Source: Haloactinopolyspora alba (GTDB lineage: Bacteria > Actinomycetota > Actinomycetes > Jiangellales > Jiangellaceae). From it: a stretch of 64,000 nt of DNA. The notes under the pieces are model-generated. The model was given only the letters and a program-made list of their open reading frames with translations, was not told the DNA's origin and searched no databases. The DNA lies in contig NZ_PYGE01000025.1 of assembly GCF_003014555.1 (NCBI RefSeq), forward strand, positions 1 to 64,000. The letters are read 5' to 3'. How positions within the stretch are numbered: position 1 is the first letter of the stretch; every line of letters starts with the position of its first letter. This document shows, in pieces, positions 56,301 through 63,331 of the stretch. The position numbers and the translations under genes were made by a program.

Positions 56301-57832
56301 TCGCGCACGCCGGACTGATCGACCCCGGCGCTGGCTGGGAGCGGATGCACGACACGGTCATCCCGGCCAAGCTCGCCGACCCTGCCTCGACCGGATCCGA
56401 TCCCGGGCTCAAGCAGCTCGCCGGCGCCGTGCTCGACGAGCGCGCCACGGCGCCGGGCGCCGACGACGCCCGCACGGCATTGTTCAAGGCCGGGAAATGG
56501 CTCACCAACACCAAGGCCGACACCCCGGCCGAGCGGTCCGGCTGGGCCCAGGTCAACCCGGCATGCGCGACCATGGTCCGCTACGCCGCCTCCGACGTCC
56601 TCGACACCGCCGCCCTGGCGCTCGAGCTGCCACCGGTGCAGCCGGGCGTACTCGAGCGCGAACGCACGGCGCAGCGCATGACCGCCCGCGTCGCGCACCA
56701 CGGTCTGCGCATCGACGGCGAGAACGTCGAGCAGCTGCACGCCGAGCACACCGCGGCCCGGGCCGCGGCCGCCGGGCGGGTGGAGGCATTCGGCGTCGAT
56801 AAGCCCGGCAGCGGCCAGCAGCTCGCCGCGAAGCTGATCGAGCTCGGCGCCGAACTCCCGCGTACGGCCACCGGCCGGCCCTCGGTGGCCGAGGGAGTGC
56901 TCGAGCCGATGCGCGGCACCGCGGGCGCGGTCGGCGAGCTGGTCGCGGCCGTGCTCGACTACCGCCACCACGACACCGCGCTGGGCACGTTCCTCGAGCC
57001 TTACCGCCAGCTCGTCCAGCACGGCGACGGCCGCGCCCGCCCCACGGTGTACACGCTCGGCGCCGACACCGGCCGCATGTCCTGTGTGCGGCCGAACCTG
57101 CAGCAGGTCCCTCGAGAAGGTGGGTTCCGGTCCTGCATCACCGCCGACCCCGGCATGATGCTGATCTCGGCCGACTTCTCCAGCGTCGAGATCCGGGTGG
57201 CCGCGGCCCTGTCCGGCGATCCGAACCTGCGGCGGATGCTGCTCGACGAGGAAGCCGCCCTCGCCGCTGACCCGACGGCCAAAGTCGGCCTGCATTGGGA
57301 GATCGCCCGGCAGGTGTGGGGCCCGGACGCAACCAAGGCGCACCGCTACGTGGCGAAACGCGTCGTGTTCGGTCGGATCTACGGCGGCGGTATCCGCACC
57401 CTCGCCGCCCAGGCCGGCGTGCCCGAACCGGTGGCCGCGGCCGCCGTGGACGCGCTCGACTCGATGCTGCCCGGCCTCGCCGAATGGTCTCGGCTCACCC
57501 GCGACGCGGTCAGCAACGGCAGCACGCGATTCCAGACCCACTCCGGCCGGACCATCCACCTACCGCAGCGCAACCCGCACAAGGCGCCCAACTACTGCAT
57601 CCAGGGCACCGCGCGGGAGCTGCTCGTCGACGCGCTCATCAAGTGGCAGGACACACCCTGGGGCGACCGCGTCCTACTGCCCGTGCACGACGAGCTCGTG
57701 GTCATGGTGCCCGAATCGGACGCCAAAAGCGCCGCGGACGCCCTCGTGACGTGCATGGAGACCGAGATCGGCGGCGTACGCATCGCCGCAGACCCCAGCA
57801 CACCCTCCTACGCCTGGGACGACGCGGCATGA
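53336..57832 (+). CDS. Primase-polymerase / SF3 helicase / 3'-5' exonuclease / family A DNA polymerase fusion
   Basis: A 1498-residue replication protein in one frame. Residues 1-290: archaeo-eukaryotic prim-pol domain (metal motif D69-L-V-D72-V-D74; GFAFIAPTVRV). About 300-760: D5-like N-domain and SF3 helicase with Walker A GHGRNGKGT at 471-479 and the GGDTISAEHKGR and VFSANKIP segments. About 765-900: low-complexity linker. About 915-1090: DnaQ-like exonuclease with D927-x-E929 in DVETTGF. 1100-1498: polymerase A, with motif A DFSSVEIR at 1280-1287, motif B Lys1341 in KRVVFGRIYGGG and motif C H1451-D-E. All catalytic residues are present. A tandem SGHDQ repeat lies near residue 165. The linker contains an in-frame slippery site. 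Confidence 0.9.
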   Translation: MTPDQIEALNVARALASAGVPIFVAYPDETEPTGYKLPPRWQDTRPDPAVVEVWRPGMALCAVMGCGLDLVDVDLYKGATLDAIDAKLPTSYGSAVSASGGVHSFVRSMGVRSKNGVLPGLDIKAGAPDGRGRGFAFIAPTVRVSKSTGQPSAYRWVQPPDLARLAQSGHDQSGHDQSGAALARMLAEPAHTDTTGTVEDFMKTGPWQSLTANPEAFFADGRNNGVAKLAAALRGRGGWQSDDAVAVMYARVWPLIDQTAGGHEFTADEFESTIRAAWRQYPDGAEQRAVEAETPPDPEAPQPNPGRYFTEKGRLKPKTLAGDVMYLGPLAKGVDDRVWRYADGVWRPAPDIIRDRATHLLGERYSVTATGAARDIVLANVTEITCDPVEPLINFRNGLLDWRTGTLHPHDPAVPSTVQLPIDYAPDAAAPHFERFLSQVVPADMVELAWELIGYLMYSGNPLHKAVMLTGHGRNGKGTFLRVITALLGRANITNVSLHDLMNTRFATASLFGKLANIAGDIDAGYLENTATFKGITGGDTISAEHKGRDRFDFTPWAVPVFSANKIPASADTTAGYLSRWLVVPFPHSFAGREDRHLGTRLQSPDELAGIAARGIAALPRLLERGDFEETESGSTAMAEFVRRVDQVRTWLHDCTDLDPAHPWVGRTDLYEAYKRWAARDGHKPVKASEFYDRLEAAGAEPAKVRGVRGFRGIRITDQGWAQGAALTAPSLTGDNANQGAEGAGNPNWNSAQESGDIQGAGARPASAPAPAPSPPKDPDVADSATDDSRGADAPAPTLTGENDTQGAEGADTPYPPHARGRVRDEKKRVGAVPAPSAPLINKDSAHSARITATLLGDPPPAESEQPSPKAAARAAAREAAVADAAGADVALPAVVVRDGTTTPIQLTQAAELLATVTTAGQALTVDVETTGFPVGHAEYALRTVQLGTADFAVVLDATDTGQAEAARTALAAAARLHAHSATADLVPLAHAGLIDPGAGWERMHDTVIPAKLADPASTGSDPGLKQLAGAVLDERATAPGADDARTALFKAGKWLTNTKADTPAERSGWAQVNPACATMVRYAASDVLDTAALALELPPVQPGVLERERTAQRMTARVAHHGLRIDGENVEQLHAEHTAARAAAAGRVEAFGVDKPGSGQQLAAKLIELGAELPRTATGRPSVAEGVLEPMRGTAGAVGELVAAVLDYRHHDTALGTFLEPYRQLVQHGDGRARPTVYTLGADTGRMSCVRPNLQQVPREGGFRSCITADPGMMLISADFSSVEIRVAAALSGDPNLRRMLLDEEAALAADPTAKVGLHWEIARQVWGPDATKAHRYVAKRVVFGRIYGGGIRTLAAQAGVPEPVAAAAVDALDSMLPGLAEWSRLTRDAVSNGSTRFQTHSGRTIHLPQRNPHKAPNYCIQGTARELLVDALIKWQDTPWGDRVLLPVHDELVVMVPESDAKSAADALVTCMETEIGGVRIAADPSTPSYAWDDAA
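55500..55860 (+). repeat. Dense GGGGGCAG / CTGCCCCC repeats in the helicase-polymerase linker
   Basis: Within about 360 bp the octamer GGGGGCAG appears at least six times and its complement CTGCCCCC about five times, with the pair cagGGGGCAGAGGGGGC occurring twice. They encode the recurring QGAEGA and PAP segments of the linker. The complementary copies allow alternative RNA hairpins and make the region prone to recombination. Confidence 0.75.
55813..55819 (+). promoter_or_regulatory. Candidate -1 programmed frameshift site (A AAA AAG)
   Basis: The codons GAA-AAA-AAG of residues 826-828 form the heptamer A AAA AAG in exactly the reading phase used by E. coli dnaX. It is followed after 6 nt by a GGGGC...GCCCC hairpin (55826-55842). 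In the -1 frame 29 codons follow before TGA 55906-55908. A run of seven A is exceptional in this GC-rich DNA. Confidence 0.6.
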
Positions 57833-58584
57833 ACAGGGGAGCCAACGTGACCGAGCAGACCGACCAGGGCCGGCCGTGCATCGTCTGCGGCCGGCGCCCA
57901 CTCGCTGAGGACGAGCTGCAGACGCACGTCCACTGCATCAACACTATCCGGCGCCAGACGATCACCATCGTCGATCTGTACGCACTCCTGTCCGCCGCGA
58001 TCATGACCCGCGCCGGCGCCGCGCCGCCGCTCGACCCGACCGGGATCCGCGGCGACAACGACCACATCCCGGGCGGCGACGCACTCGTCATGCTCGCCGG
58101 CGGGTCCGGGCGCTGGCACTACGACGACCGCACCGAGGTCGACTCCGTTGTGGGCAACCTCGCGCGCTGGGAGGACGACTGGCGCGAGCACTTCGGCCTC
58201 GGTGCCAGCCGAGTAAAGGCGACGCTCACCGGGGTGACCGGGTTCCTGCTGGACAACCTCGCCCGCGCCGCGCAGTGGCACCCCGCGTTCGACGAGTTCG
58301 CCACGGACGTGCATGTCCACCACGCCGCCATAACGCGCCTTACCGGCCACGGCGACCCCACCGAGCGGGGAGCGCCCTGCCCCTACTGCGGGCGGAGGAT
58401 CATCCGCCGCTACATCGACCCCGACCCATGCGATCCCGAGTGCGAGCACACCGGAGACGGCCACGACCAGGGAGGACGCCGAGATGAGTGGGTATGCTCG
58501 AACCGTGAGTGCCGATACGTCTTCGACGATGACCAGCACCGCATGGCCGTCTGGCAAGCCTGGCAGCTCAAACGGTCGGGCTGA
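57829..58584 (+). CDS. Phage zinc-binding protein
   Basis: A 251-residue protein with two zinc ribbons: CIVCGRRPLAEDELQTHVHC near the N-terminus and CPYCGRRIIRRYIDPDPCDPECEH then CSNRECRYVF near the C-terminus. The middle is helical (VVGNLARWEDDWREHFGLGASRV). ATG 57829 overlaps the polymerase stop, but GTG 57847 has AGGGGAG 5 nt upstream and is an equally good start. Perhaps a transcription or DNA-metabolism factor; family not recognised. Confidence 0.65.
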   Translation: MNRGANVTEQTDQGRPCIVCGRRPLAEDELQTHVHCINTIRRQTITIVDLYALLSAAIMTRAGAAPPLDPTGIRGDNDHIPGGDALVMLAGGSGRWHYDDRTEVDSVVGNLARWEDDWREHFGLGASRVKATLTGVTGFLLDNLARAAQWHPAFDEFATDVHVHHAAITRLTGHGDPTERGAPCPYCGRRIIRRYIDPDPCDPECEHTGDGHDQGGRRDEWVCSNRECRYVFDDDQHRMAVWQAWQLKRSG

Positions 58585-58762
58585 CGCCGAGGCGATCGCG
58601 TGGCTGCTCGGCGTCCGGCCCAACACGGTCCGAATGTGGGCCACCCGCGGTGCGATCGACCGCGCCGGCACCGACCACCGTGGACGCACGCTCTACGACG
58701 TCGAGCAGGTCCTCGCCGTGGCGACGACACGCGGGTACGGCGCGAGTTGTGTAGCTGCTTGA
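58484..58762 (+). CDS. Small HTH (MerR-like) protein
   Basis: A 92-residue protein whose second half is a winged-helix/MerR-like helix-turn-helix: AEAIAWLLGVRPNTVRMWATRGAIDRAGTDHRGRTLYDVEQVLAV. GGAGG lies 8 nt before ATG 58484, inside the end of the preceding gene (101-bp overlap in another frame). It is the last gene before the terminator at 58800, so it may control the early-to-late switch. Confidence 0.65.
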   Translation: MSGYARTVSADTSSTMTSTAWPSGKPGSSNGRADAEAIAWLLGVRPNTVRMWATRGAIDRAGTDHRGRTLYDVEQVLAVATTRGYGASCVAA

Positions 58763-58799
58763 CCTCGTGTGACACTTGGGCCTGACGAAGTATGTCTGA

Positions 58800-58821
58800 A
58801 GCCCCGCCGAGGTGCGGGGCT
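58800..58821 (+). terminator. Intrinsic terminator between early and late modules
   Basis: AGCCCCGC (58800-58807) and GCGGGGCT (58814-58821) form a perfect 8-bp stem with a 6-nt loop, followed by TTTCG. It ends the early transcript 38 bp after the HTH gene and separates replication from packaging genes. Confidence 0.85.
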
Positions 58822-58841
58822 TTCGCACGCCGGGGGTGAGC

Positions 58842-59015
58842 ATGGCTCACCAGATCGTGATCCGCCCCGGCCAGGCCATCACCTACCGGGCGCCCTGCCC
58901 AGGCTGCGGCGCCGAGGCTGAGTGGGAACACCAGCGCGCAGCGATGGCACACGACGAGTGGGACCGGGACACCACCGGCCCGGATACGTACGTCATCCGC
59001 TGCCCCTGCCCGTAG
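58842..59015 (+). CDS. Small phage zinc-motif protein
   Basis: A 57-residue protein, starting at ATG 58842 with GGGGGTGAG upstream. APCPGCGAEAEW and a C-terminal IRCPCP give a C-x-x-C plus C-x-C arrangement that could bind one zinc. First gene of the late module. Function unknown. Confidence 0.6.
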   Translation: MAHQIVIRPGQAITYRAPCPGCGAEAEWEHQRAAMAHDEWDRDTTGPDTYVIRCPCP

Positions 59016-59024
59016 GAGCCGGAC

Positions 59025-59411
59025 ATGCCCCGTGCCTGGTCCCCCTGCTCCACCCCTGGGTGTCCCGAGGTCACCCCCGCTGGGGTGTCCCGGTGTGAGG
59101 ACTGCATGCAGGAGGCGGAGCAGCGCAGGGGCACGTCAGCGCAGCGAGGCTATGCAGGCAAGGGCCACCGGGCCTTCCGCCGTGGGGTACTCGCCATCCA
59201 CCCCTGGTGTGCATGCCCAGGGTGTACCGCCCACCCGTCCGGGCCGTGCGGTCAGCGCAGCACTGACGCTGACCACTGGCCGAAGAGCAGGCGTGACCTG
59301 GTAGCCCAGGGCCTCGACCCAAACGATCCGGCTCATGGTCGTGGCCTGTGCCATGGCTGCCACTCGAGGGCGACCGCCGAGCATCAGAGCGGCGGCTGGA
59401 ACGCGCGGTGA
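59025..59411 (+). CDS. HNH endonuclease
   Basis: A 128-residue phage HNH nuclease. Two zinc-binding cysteine pairs are visible (CSTPGC and CEDC in the first half, CACPGC later), and the HNH core is TDADHWPKSRRDLVAQGLDPNDPAHGRGLCHGCHSRATAEH. HNH genes next to terminase are common in siphoviruses, where the nuclease assists the large terminase at cos or headful packaging. Confidence 0.88.
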   Translation: MPRAWSPCSTPGCPEVTPAGVSRCEDCMQEAEQRRGTSAQRGYAGKGHRAFRRGVLAIHPWCACPGCTAHPSGPCGQRSTDADHWPKSRRDLVAQGLDPNDPAHGRGLCHGCHSRATAEHQSGGWNAR

Positions 59412-59599
59412 CGACCAACAGGCAAGCCTTTGACCTGCGACGATGCGAACCGACGTGATCGACTTGCCTCGAGTCGCGGGCCGCTGACCTGCGGCGATGG
59501 GTGGGGGGTGACCCCCGAGCCGACGGCCCGCTGGACCGCCGGGGAGGGAATTCGCTGGCGCCGCAGGTTGGAGCTTTCTGATCAGGGGGTGGCGCGACG

Positions 59600-60199
59600 A
59601 TGGCGAAGACTGGCCCGAAGCCTCACCCGCCGCTGCAGGTCGTCCGTGAGGGCAACCCGGGCAAGCGACCCGTACGTGAGGGCGCGAAGGCGCCGCCGGT
59701 TGGCGTCGACGACTTGGCCGAACCGGACTGGCTCGAGTGGTTCCCGAAGGGCCGCCGGCCGTCGCGGCCGCGGAAGCCGCCGAAGTCCGCCGGCGGTGAC
59801 GAGCACATCGCGTACCAAATGAAGCTTCGGGACTGGAAGATCGGTGTGAACGCGGTCGACGGTGCGAACCGGTGTCGGCAGCACGCATCGGACGAGTGGC
59901 GCCGGGTCGTTCCGGTGTTGGCGCGCGCGGCTGGGCTCGGCAACGTGGACATGGCCGTCGTCGTGGACTACTGCGTCACGGTGGCTCGGCTGATTGAGTG
60001 CGAGCGGCGCCTGTCTGTCGAGGGCCTCATCGTGATGGGGCAGCGCGGCGAGTGCCGAAACCCTCTGACCACTGTCGCGACTCAGTACCGGACCCAGCTC
60101 AAGGCCTACATCGGCGAACTCGGCCTGTCGCCGTCGTCCCGCGGCCGGATCGAGCCGCCCGGAGACGACGACGATGACGGCGACGACGGGTTCGACTGA
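59600..60199 (+). CDS. Terminase small subunit (P27 family)
   Basis: A 199-residue protein. MAKTGPKPHPPLQVVREGNPGKRPVREGAKAPP is the characteristic P27-type N-terminus, followed by an acidic/basic spacer and a helical domain (ASDEWRRVVPVLARAAGLGNVDMAVVVDYCVTVARLIECERRL), and a Glu/Asp-rich tail. It recognises the packaging site and hands DNA to the large subunit. The 188-bp gap before it holds no gene and may contain the cos/pac site. Confidence 0.88.
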   Translation: MAKTGPKPHPPLQVVREGNPGKRPVREGAKAPPVGVDDLAEPDWLEWFPKGRRPSRPRKPPKSAGGDEHIAYQMKLRDWKIGVNAVDGANRCRQHASDEWRRVVPVLARAAGLGNVDMAVVVDYCVTVARLIECERRLSVEGLIVMGQRGECRNPLTTVATQYRTQLKAYIGELGLSPSSRGRIEPPGDDDDDGDDGFD

Positions 60200-61892
60200 T
60201 CTCCCGGTCCCGCGGGACGCGCTGCTCGAGCTCGGGCTGACGGACGAGCAGATCGACGAGGCTGTCGAGTCGGCGCCGCTGGTTCTGGCGTTCCAGGCCG
60301 ATCGGCACCCGGGTGCGTACTTCGACGTCGACCGGGTCGCGAAGGCGCTGCGCGCACTGGCGTCGTTCAAGCACACGAAGGGCCGCTGGGCCGGCCAGCC
60401 GATGCGACTCGGCCAGGGCCTCGCGCCTTGGCAGGTCGTGTGGTTCCTCGCCCCAGTATTCGGGTGGGTCTGCCACGACGACGAGGTCGACGCGGTCGTG
60501 CGCGTCATCCGCACAGCGTGGGTCGAGGTCCCGAGGAAGAACGGCAAGTCGACGATCTCGTCGGGCGTGGCGAACGTGCTGCTGCTCGCCGACGGCGAGG
60601 CCGGCGCCGAGGTCTACGCCGCGGCCGGCTCGCTGGACCAGGCCGGCCGGGTGTTCGAGGACGCCCGCCGCATGTGCCTGACGTCGCAGGCCGCACGGTC
60701 TCGCGTGAAGGCACTCGCGCGCGTGCTCACCGTGCCGAAGACGGGCGGGATCCTGCGGGCGCTGTCGCGGATCGCCGAGGCCGCGCACGGGCTGAACGTG
60801 TCCGGCGGGGTGATCGACGAGGTTCACGTTCACAAGTCTCGGCACCTGGTCGACGCGATCGAGACCGGCACCGGCGCCCGCACGCAGCCGCTGATCGTGT
60901 TCATCACGACCGCGGACGAGGCCCTTGAGGGCTCGATCTACGACGAGAAGCACTCCTACACCCGCAAGGTCGCCGAACGGGTCGTCGATGACCCGTCGCA
61001 CTACGGCGTGATCTGGGCAGCCGACGAGGGCGACGACCCGTTCGCCGAGGAGACGTGGCGCAAGGCCAACCCCGGACTCGGTGTGTCGCCGACATTGAGC
61101 TACCTGCGCAAGGAAGCCAACAAGGCACACACGACCCCGTCATACTTCCCGACGTTCTGCCGGTTGCACCTGAACCGGCGGATGCGGGACTCCACCCGGC
61201 TGATCGACGTCGGTGAGTGGGATGCCTCTGCCGGCATGGTCGATCTGTCGACGGTGAACGGTCAGCGAGCGTGGGGTGGGTTGGACCTGTCTGCCGTGTC
61301 GGACTTCACGGCATGGGCGATGGTCGTCGAGTCCAAACAACGGGACGTCGACCTTGAGTTCTTCTGGCGGTTCTACGTGCCCGAAGATCGCGTCGAGCAC
61401 TTAGCTCGGCATCTGCAAGTGCCGCTGGCGAAGTGGATCCGCGAGGGCTTCGTCACCGCCACCGAGGGCAACGTGATCGACTATGCGGCGATCCAGAGGG
61501 ACGTGCTCGCCGACTGTCGCCACGTTGACATGCAGCGGATCTCTTACGACCGGATGTTCGCCGGGCAGATGGTCCAAGAAGTCGACGCCGAGCTCCGGGG
61601 AGTCGACGTCGTTCCGGTGGCACAGACGTTCCTCGGCCTGTCGCCGGGGATCAAGGAGCTGCTCCGGCTGCTGGGCGAGAGGTCCAGTCGCAACGGCGGC
61701 AACCCGGTAGCGCGGTGGATGGCTTCGGTTGTGGAGTCCAAGGACGACGGCCAGGACAACCTGAAGCTTGTCAAGCCCGAACGGCATACGTCGCAGGCTC
61801 GGATCGATGGTATTGCCGCGCTCGTCAACGCCCTCGACGGCTACGTCCGCCGTCCCGTCAAGACCCGGCAGAAGGCCGTCGTCATGAGGTAG
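60174..61892 (+). CDS. Terminase large subunit
   Basis: A 572-residue packaging motor. ATPase: Walker A EVPRKNGKS (Lys125), Walker B GGVIDEVHVH (Asp215, Glu216) and the coupling motif VFITTADEA. Nuclease: GGLDLSAVSDFTAW (first Asp cluster near residue 366), a YDRMFAGQM segment and a late SVVESKDDGQDNLKLVKPERHTSQARIDGIAALVNAL. It starts at ATG 60174, overlapping the small subunit gene by 26 bp. Confidence 0.94.
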   Translation: MTATTGSTDLPVPRDALLELGLTDEQIDEAVESAPLVLAFQADRHPGAYFDVDRVAKALRALASFKHTKGRWAGQPMRLGQGLAPWQVVWFLAPVFGWVCHDDEVDAVVRVIRTAWVEVPRKNGKSTISSGVANVLLLADGEAGAEVYAAAGSLDQAGRVFEDARRMCLTSQAARSRVKALARVLTVPKTGGILRALSRIAEAAHGLNVSGGVIDEVHVHKSRHLVDAIETGTGARTQPLIVFITTADEALEGSIYDEKHSYTRKVAERVVDDPSHYGVIWAADEGDDPFAEETWRKANPGLGVSPTLSYLRKEANKAHTTPSYFPTFCRLHLNRRMRDSTRLIDVGEWDASAGMVDLSTVNGQRAWGGLDLSAVSDFTAWAMVVESKQRDVDLEFFWRFYVPEDRVEHLARHLQVPLAKWIREGFVTATEGNVIDYAAIQRDVLADCRHVDMQRISYDRMFAGQMVQEVDAELRGVDVVPVAQTFLGLSPGIKELLRLLGERSSRNGGNPVARWMASVVESKDDGQDNLKLVKPERHTSQARIDGIAALVNALDGYVRRPVKTRQKAVVMR

Positions 61893-61903
61893 GAGGTCCG
61901 CTC

Positions 61904-63331
61904 GTGGCTGTGCCCTCGGAACCTCTCGAGTGGGTGGATTATCTGACGCGTCGGCATGACGCGGAGATCGGTGAGTTGGAGCAGCTGGACCGCTATTACG
62001 ACGGCACCCAGCCACTGACTTACATGCACCCCGAGGTGATGCGAGAGGTGGGCGAGCGGATCAAGCAGGTCGTGATCGGCTGGCCGCAGCTGATCGTTGA
62101 TGCGATCGAGGAGCGTCTCGACGTCGAGGGTTTCCGGCTGCCGGACGAGGACGAGGGCGACGACGAGCTGTGGCGCGTGTGGCAGGCCAACGACATGGAC
62201 GAACAGACCCAGATCGGCCATGTCGACGCGCTGACGATGCGCCGCTACTACGTCGCGGTCGGGACGAACGAGAACGACGCGAACACGCCGCTGGTGACGG
62301 CGGAATCGCCGCTCGAGGTGTTCGCCGACATCGACCCGCGAACCAGGAACACGCGGGCGGCACTGCGGCGAATCCACGAAGAGGACACGACCGCGCGGGT
62401 CAACGAGAAGTACGCGACGCTGTACCTGCCGGACGAGACGATCTGGTACGACTGGGCCGGCGGCTGGCGCGAACAGGATCGCGATCAGCACGGCCTCGGC
62501 GAGGTTCCGGTCATCCCGGTGGTGAACCGGGCGCGGCTGCAGGCGAACCGCCGCGACCGGTCGGGCCGGTCGGTGCGGTACGGCGCGTCCGAGCTGGCAC
62601 CGATCATCCCGCTGTCCGACGCGGCGAACAAGATCGCCACCGACATGATGCTCGGCAGTGAGTTCGTCGCGATCCCGCTGCGCGGCCTGTGGGGCGTCAC
62701 CCCGGACGACCTGGTGGACGAGGACGGGAACAAGCTGACAGCGATCCAGGCCCTCCTGGGGCGCCTGCTGACTCTGGCTGATCCGGAAGGCAAGCAGTTC
62801 GAGTTCCCCGCCGCGGACCTGTCGAACTTCCACAACACGATCAATCAGCTCGCGAGGTTGGTCGCGTCGCTGGCGGGCCTGCCACCGGACTACATGGGTC
62901 TGGCCACCGACAATCCGCCCTCGGCGGAGTCGAGGCTGGCCGGCGAGATCCGGCTGATCAAGCGCGCGGAGCGTAAGCAGCGGGCGTGGGGCGGCTCGTA
63001 CGAGAAGGTCGGCCGCCTGATCCGCAAGATGCAGACCGGTGAGGAGTTGGATCCGCGCTATGAACGGCTGGAGACGGTATGGCGCGATGCATCGACACCA
63101 ACCGTCGCGCAGTCCGCGGACGCGGCGGTGAAGAAGTACCAGACGAAGCCGCGGCCGGTCGTTCCGCTGCGCCAGACCCGCGAGGACCTCGGCTACACCG
63201 ACGCGCAGATCCGTCGCATGGAGGCTGAGGACGAGCAGGAGCTGCAGCGTGACCCGGTTGGAGTGATCGCACAGGGCATCGCCGGCAGCGACACGGGTGG
63301 GTCGGATGGCGATCCCGGCCCCGTCGACTGA
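61904..63331 (+). CDS. Portal protein (SPP1 gp6-like)
   Basis: A 475-residue portal. The N-terminus ELEQLDRYYDGTQPLTYMHPEV and VIGWPQLIVDAIEERLDVEGFRLPD is the wing of SPP1-like portals. The crown/stem region follows with LARLVASLAGLPPDYMGLATDNPPSAESRLAGEIRLIKRAERKQRAWGG. GTG 61904 is chosen because AGGAGGT lies 7 nt upstream. It starts 11 bp after the large terminase stop. Confidence 0.92.
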   Translation: MAVPSEPLEWVDYLTRRHDAEIGELEQLDRYYDGTQPLTYMHPEVMREVGERIKQVVIGWPQLIVDAIEERLDVEGFRLPDEDEGDDELWRVWQANDMDEQTQIGHVDALTMRRYYVAVGTNENDANTPLVTAESPLEVFADIDPRTRNTRAALRRIHEEDTTARVNEKYATLYLPDETIWYDWAGGWREQDRDQHGLGEVPVIPVVNRARLQANRRDRSGRSVRYGASELAPIIPLSDAANKIATDMMLGSEFVAIPLRGLWGVTPDDLVDEDGNKLTAIQALLGRLLTLADPEGKQFEFPAADLSNFHNTINQLARLVASLAGLPPDYMGLATDNPPSAESRLAGEIRLIKRAERKQRAWGGSYEKVGRLIRKMQTGEELDPRYERLETVWRDASTPTVAQSADAAVKKYQTKPRPVVPLRQTREDLGYTDAQIRRMEAEDEQELQRDPVGVIAQGIAGSDTGGSDGDPGPVD

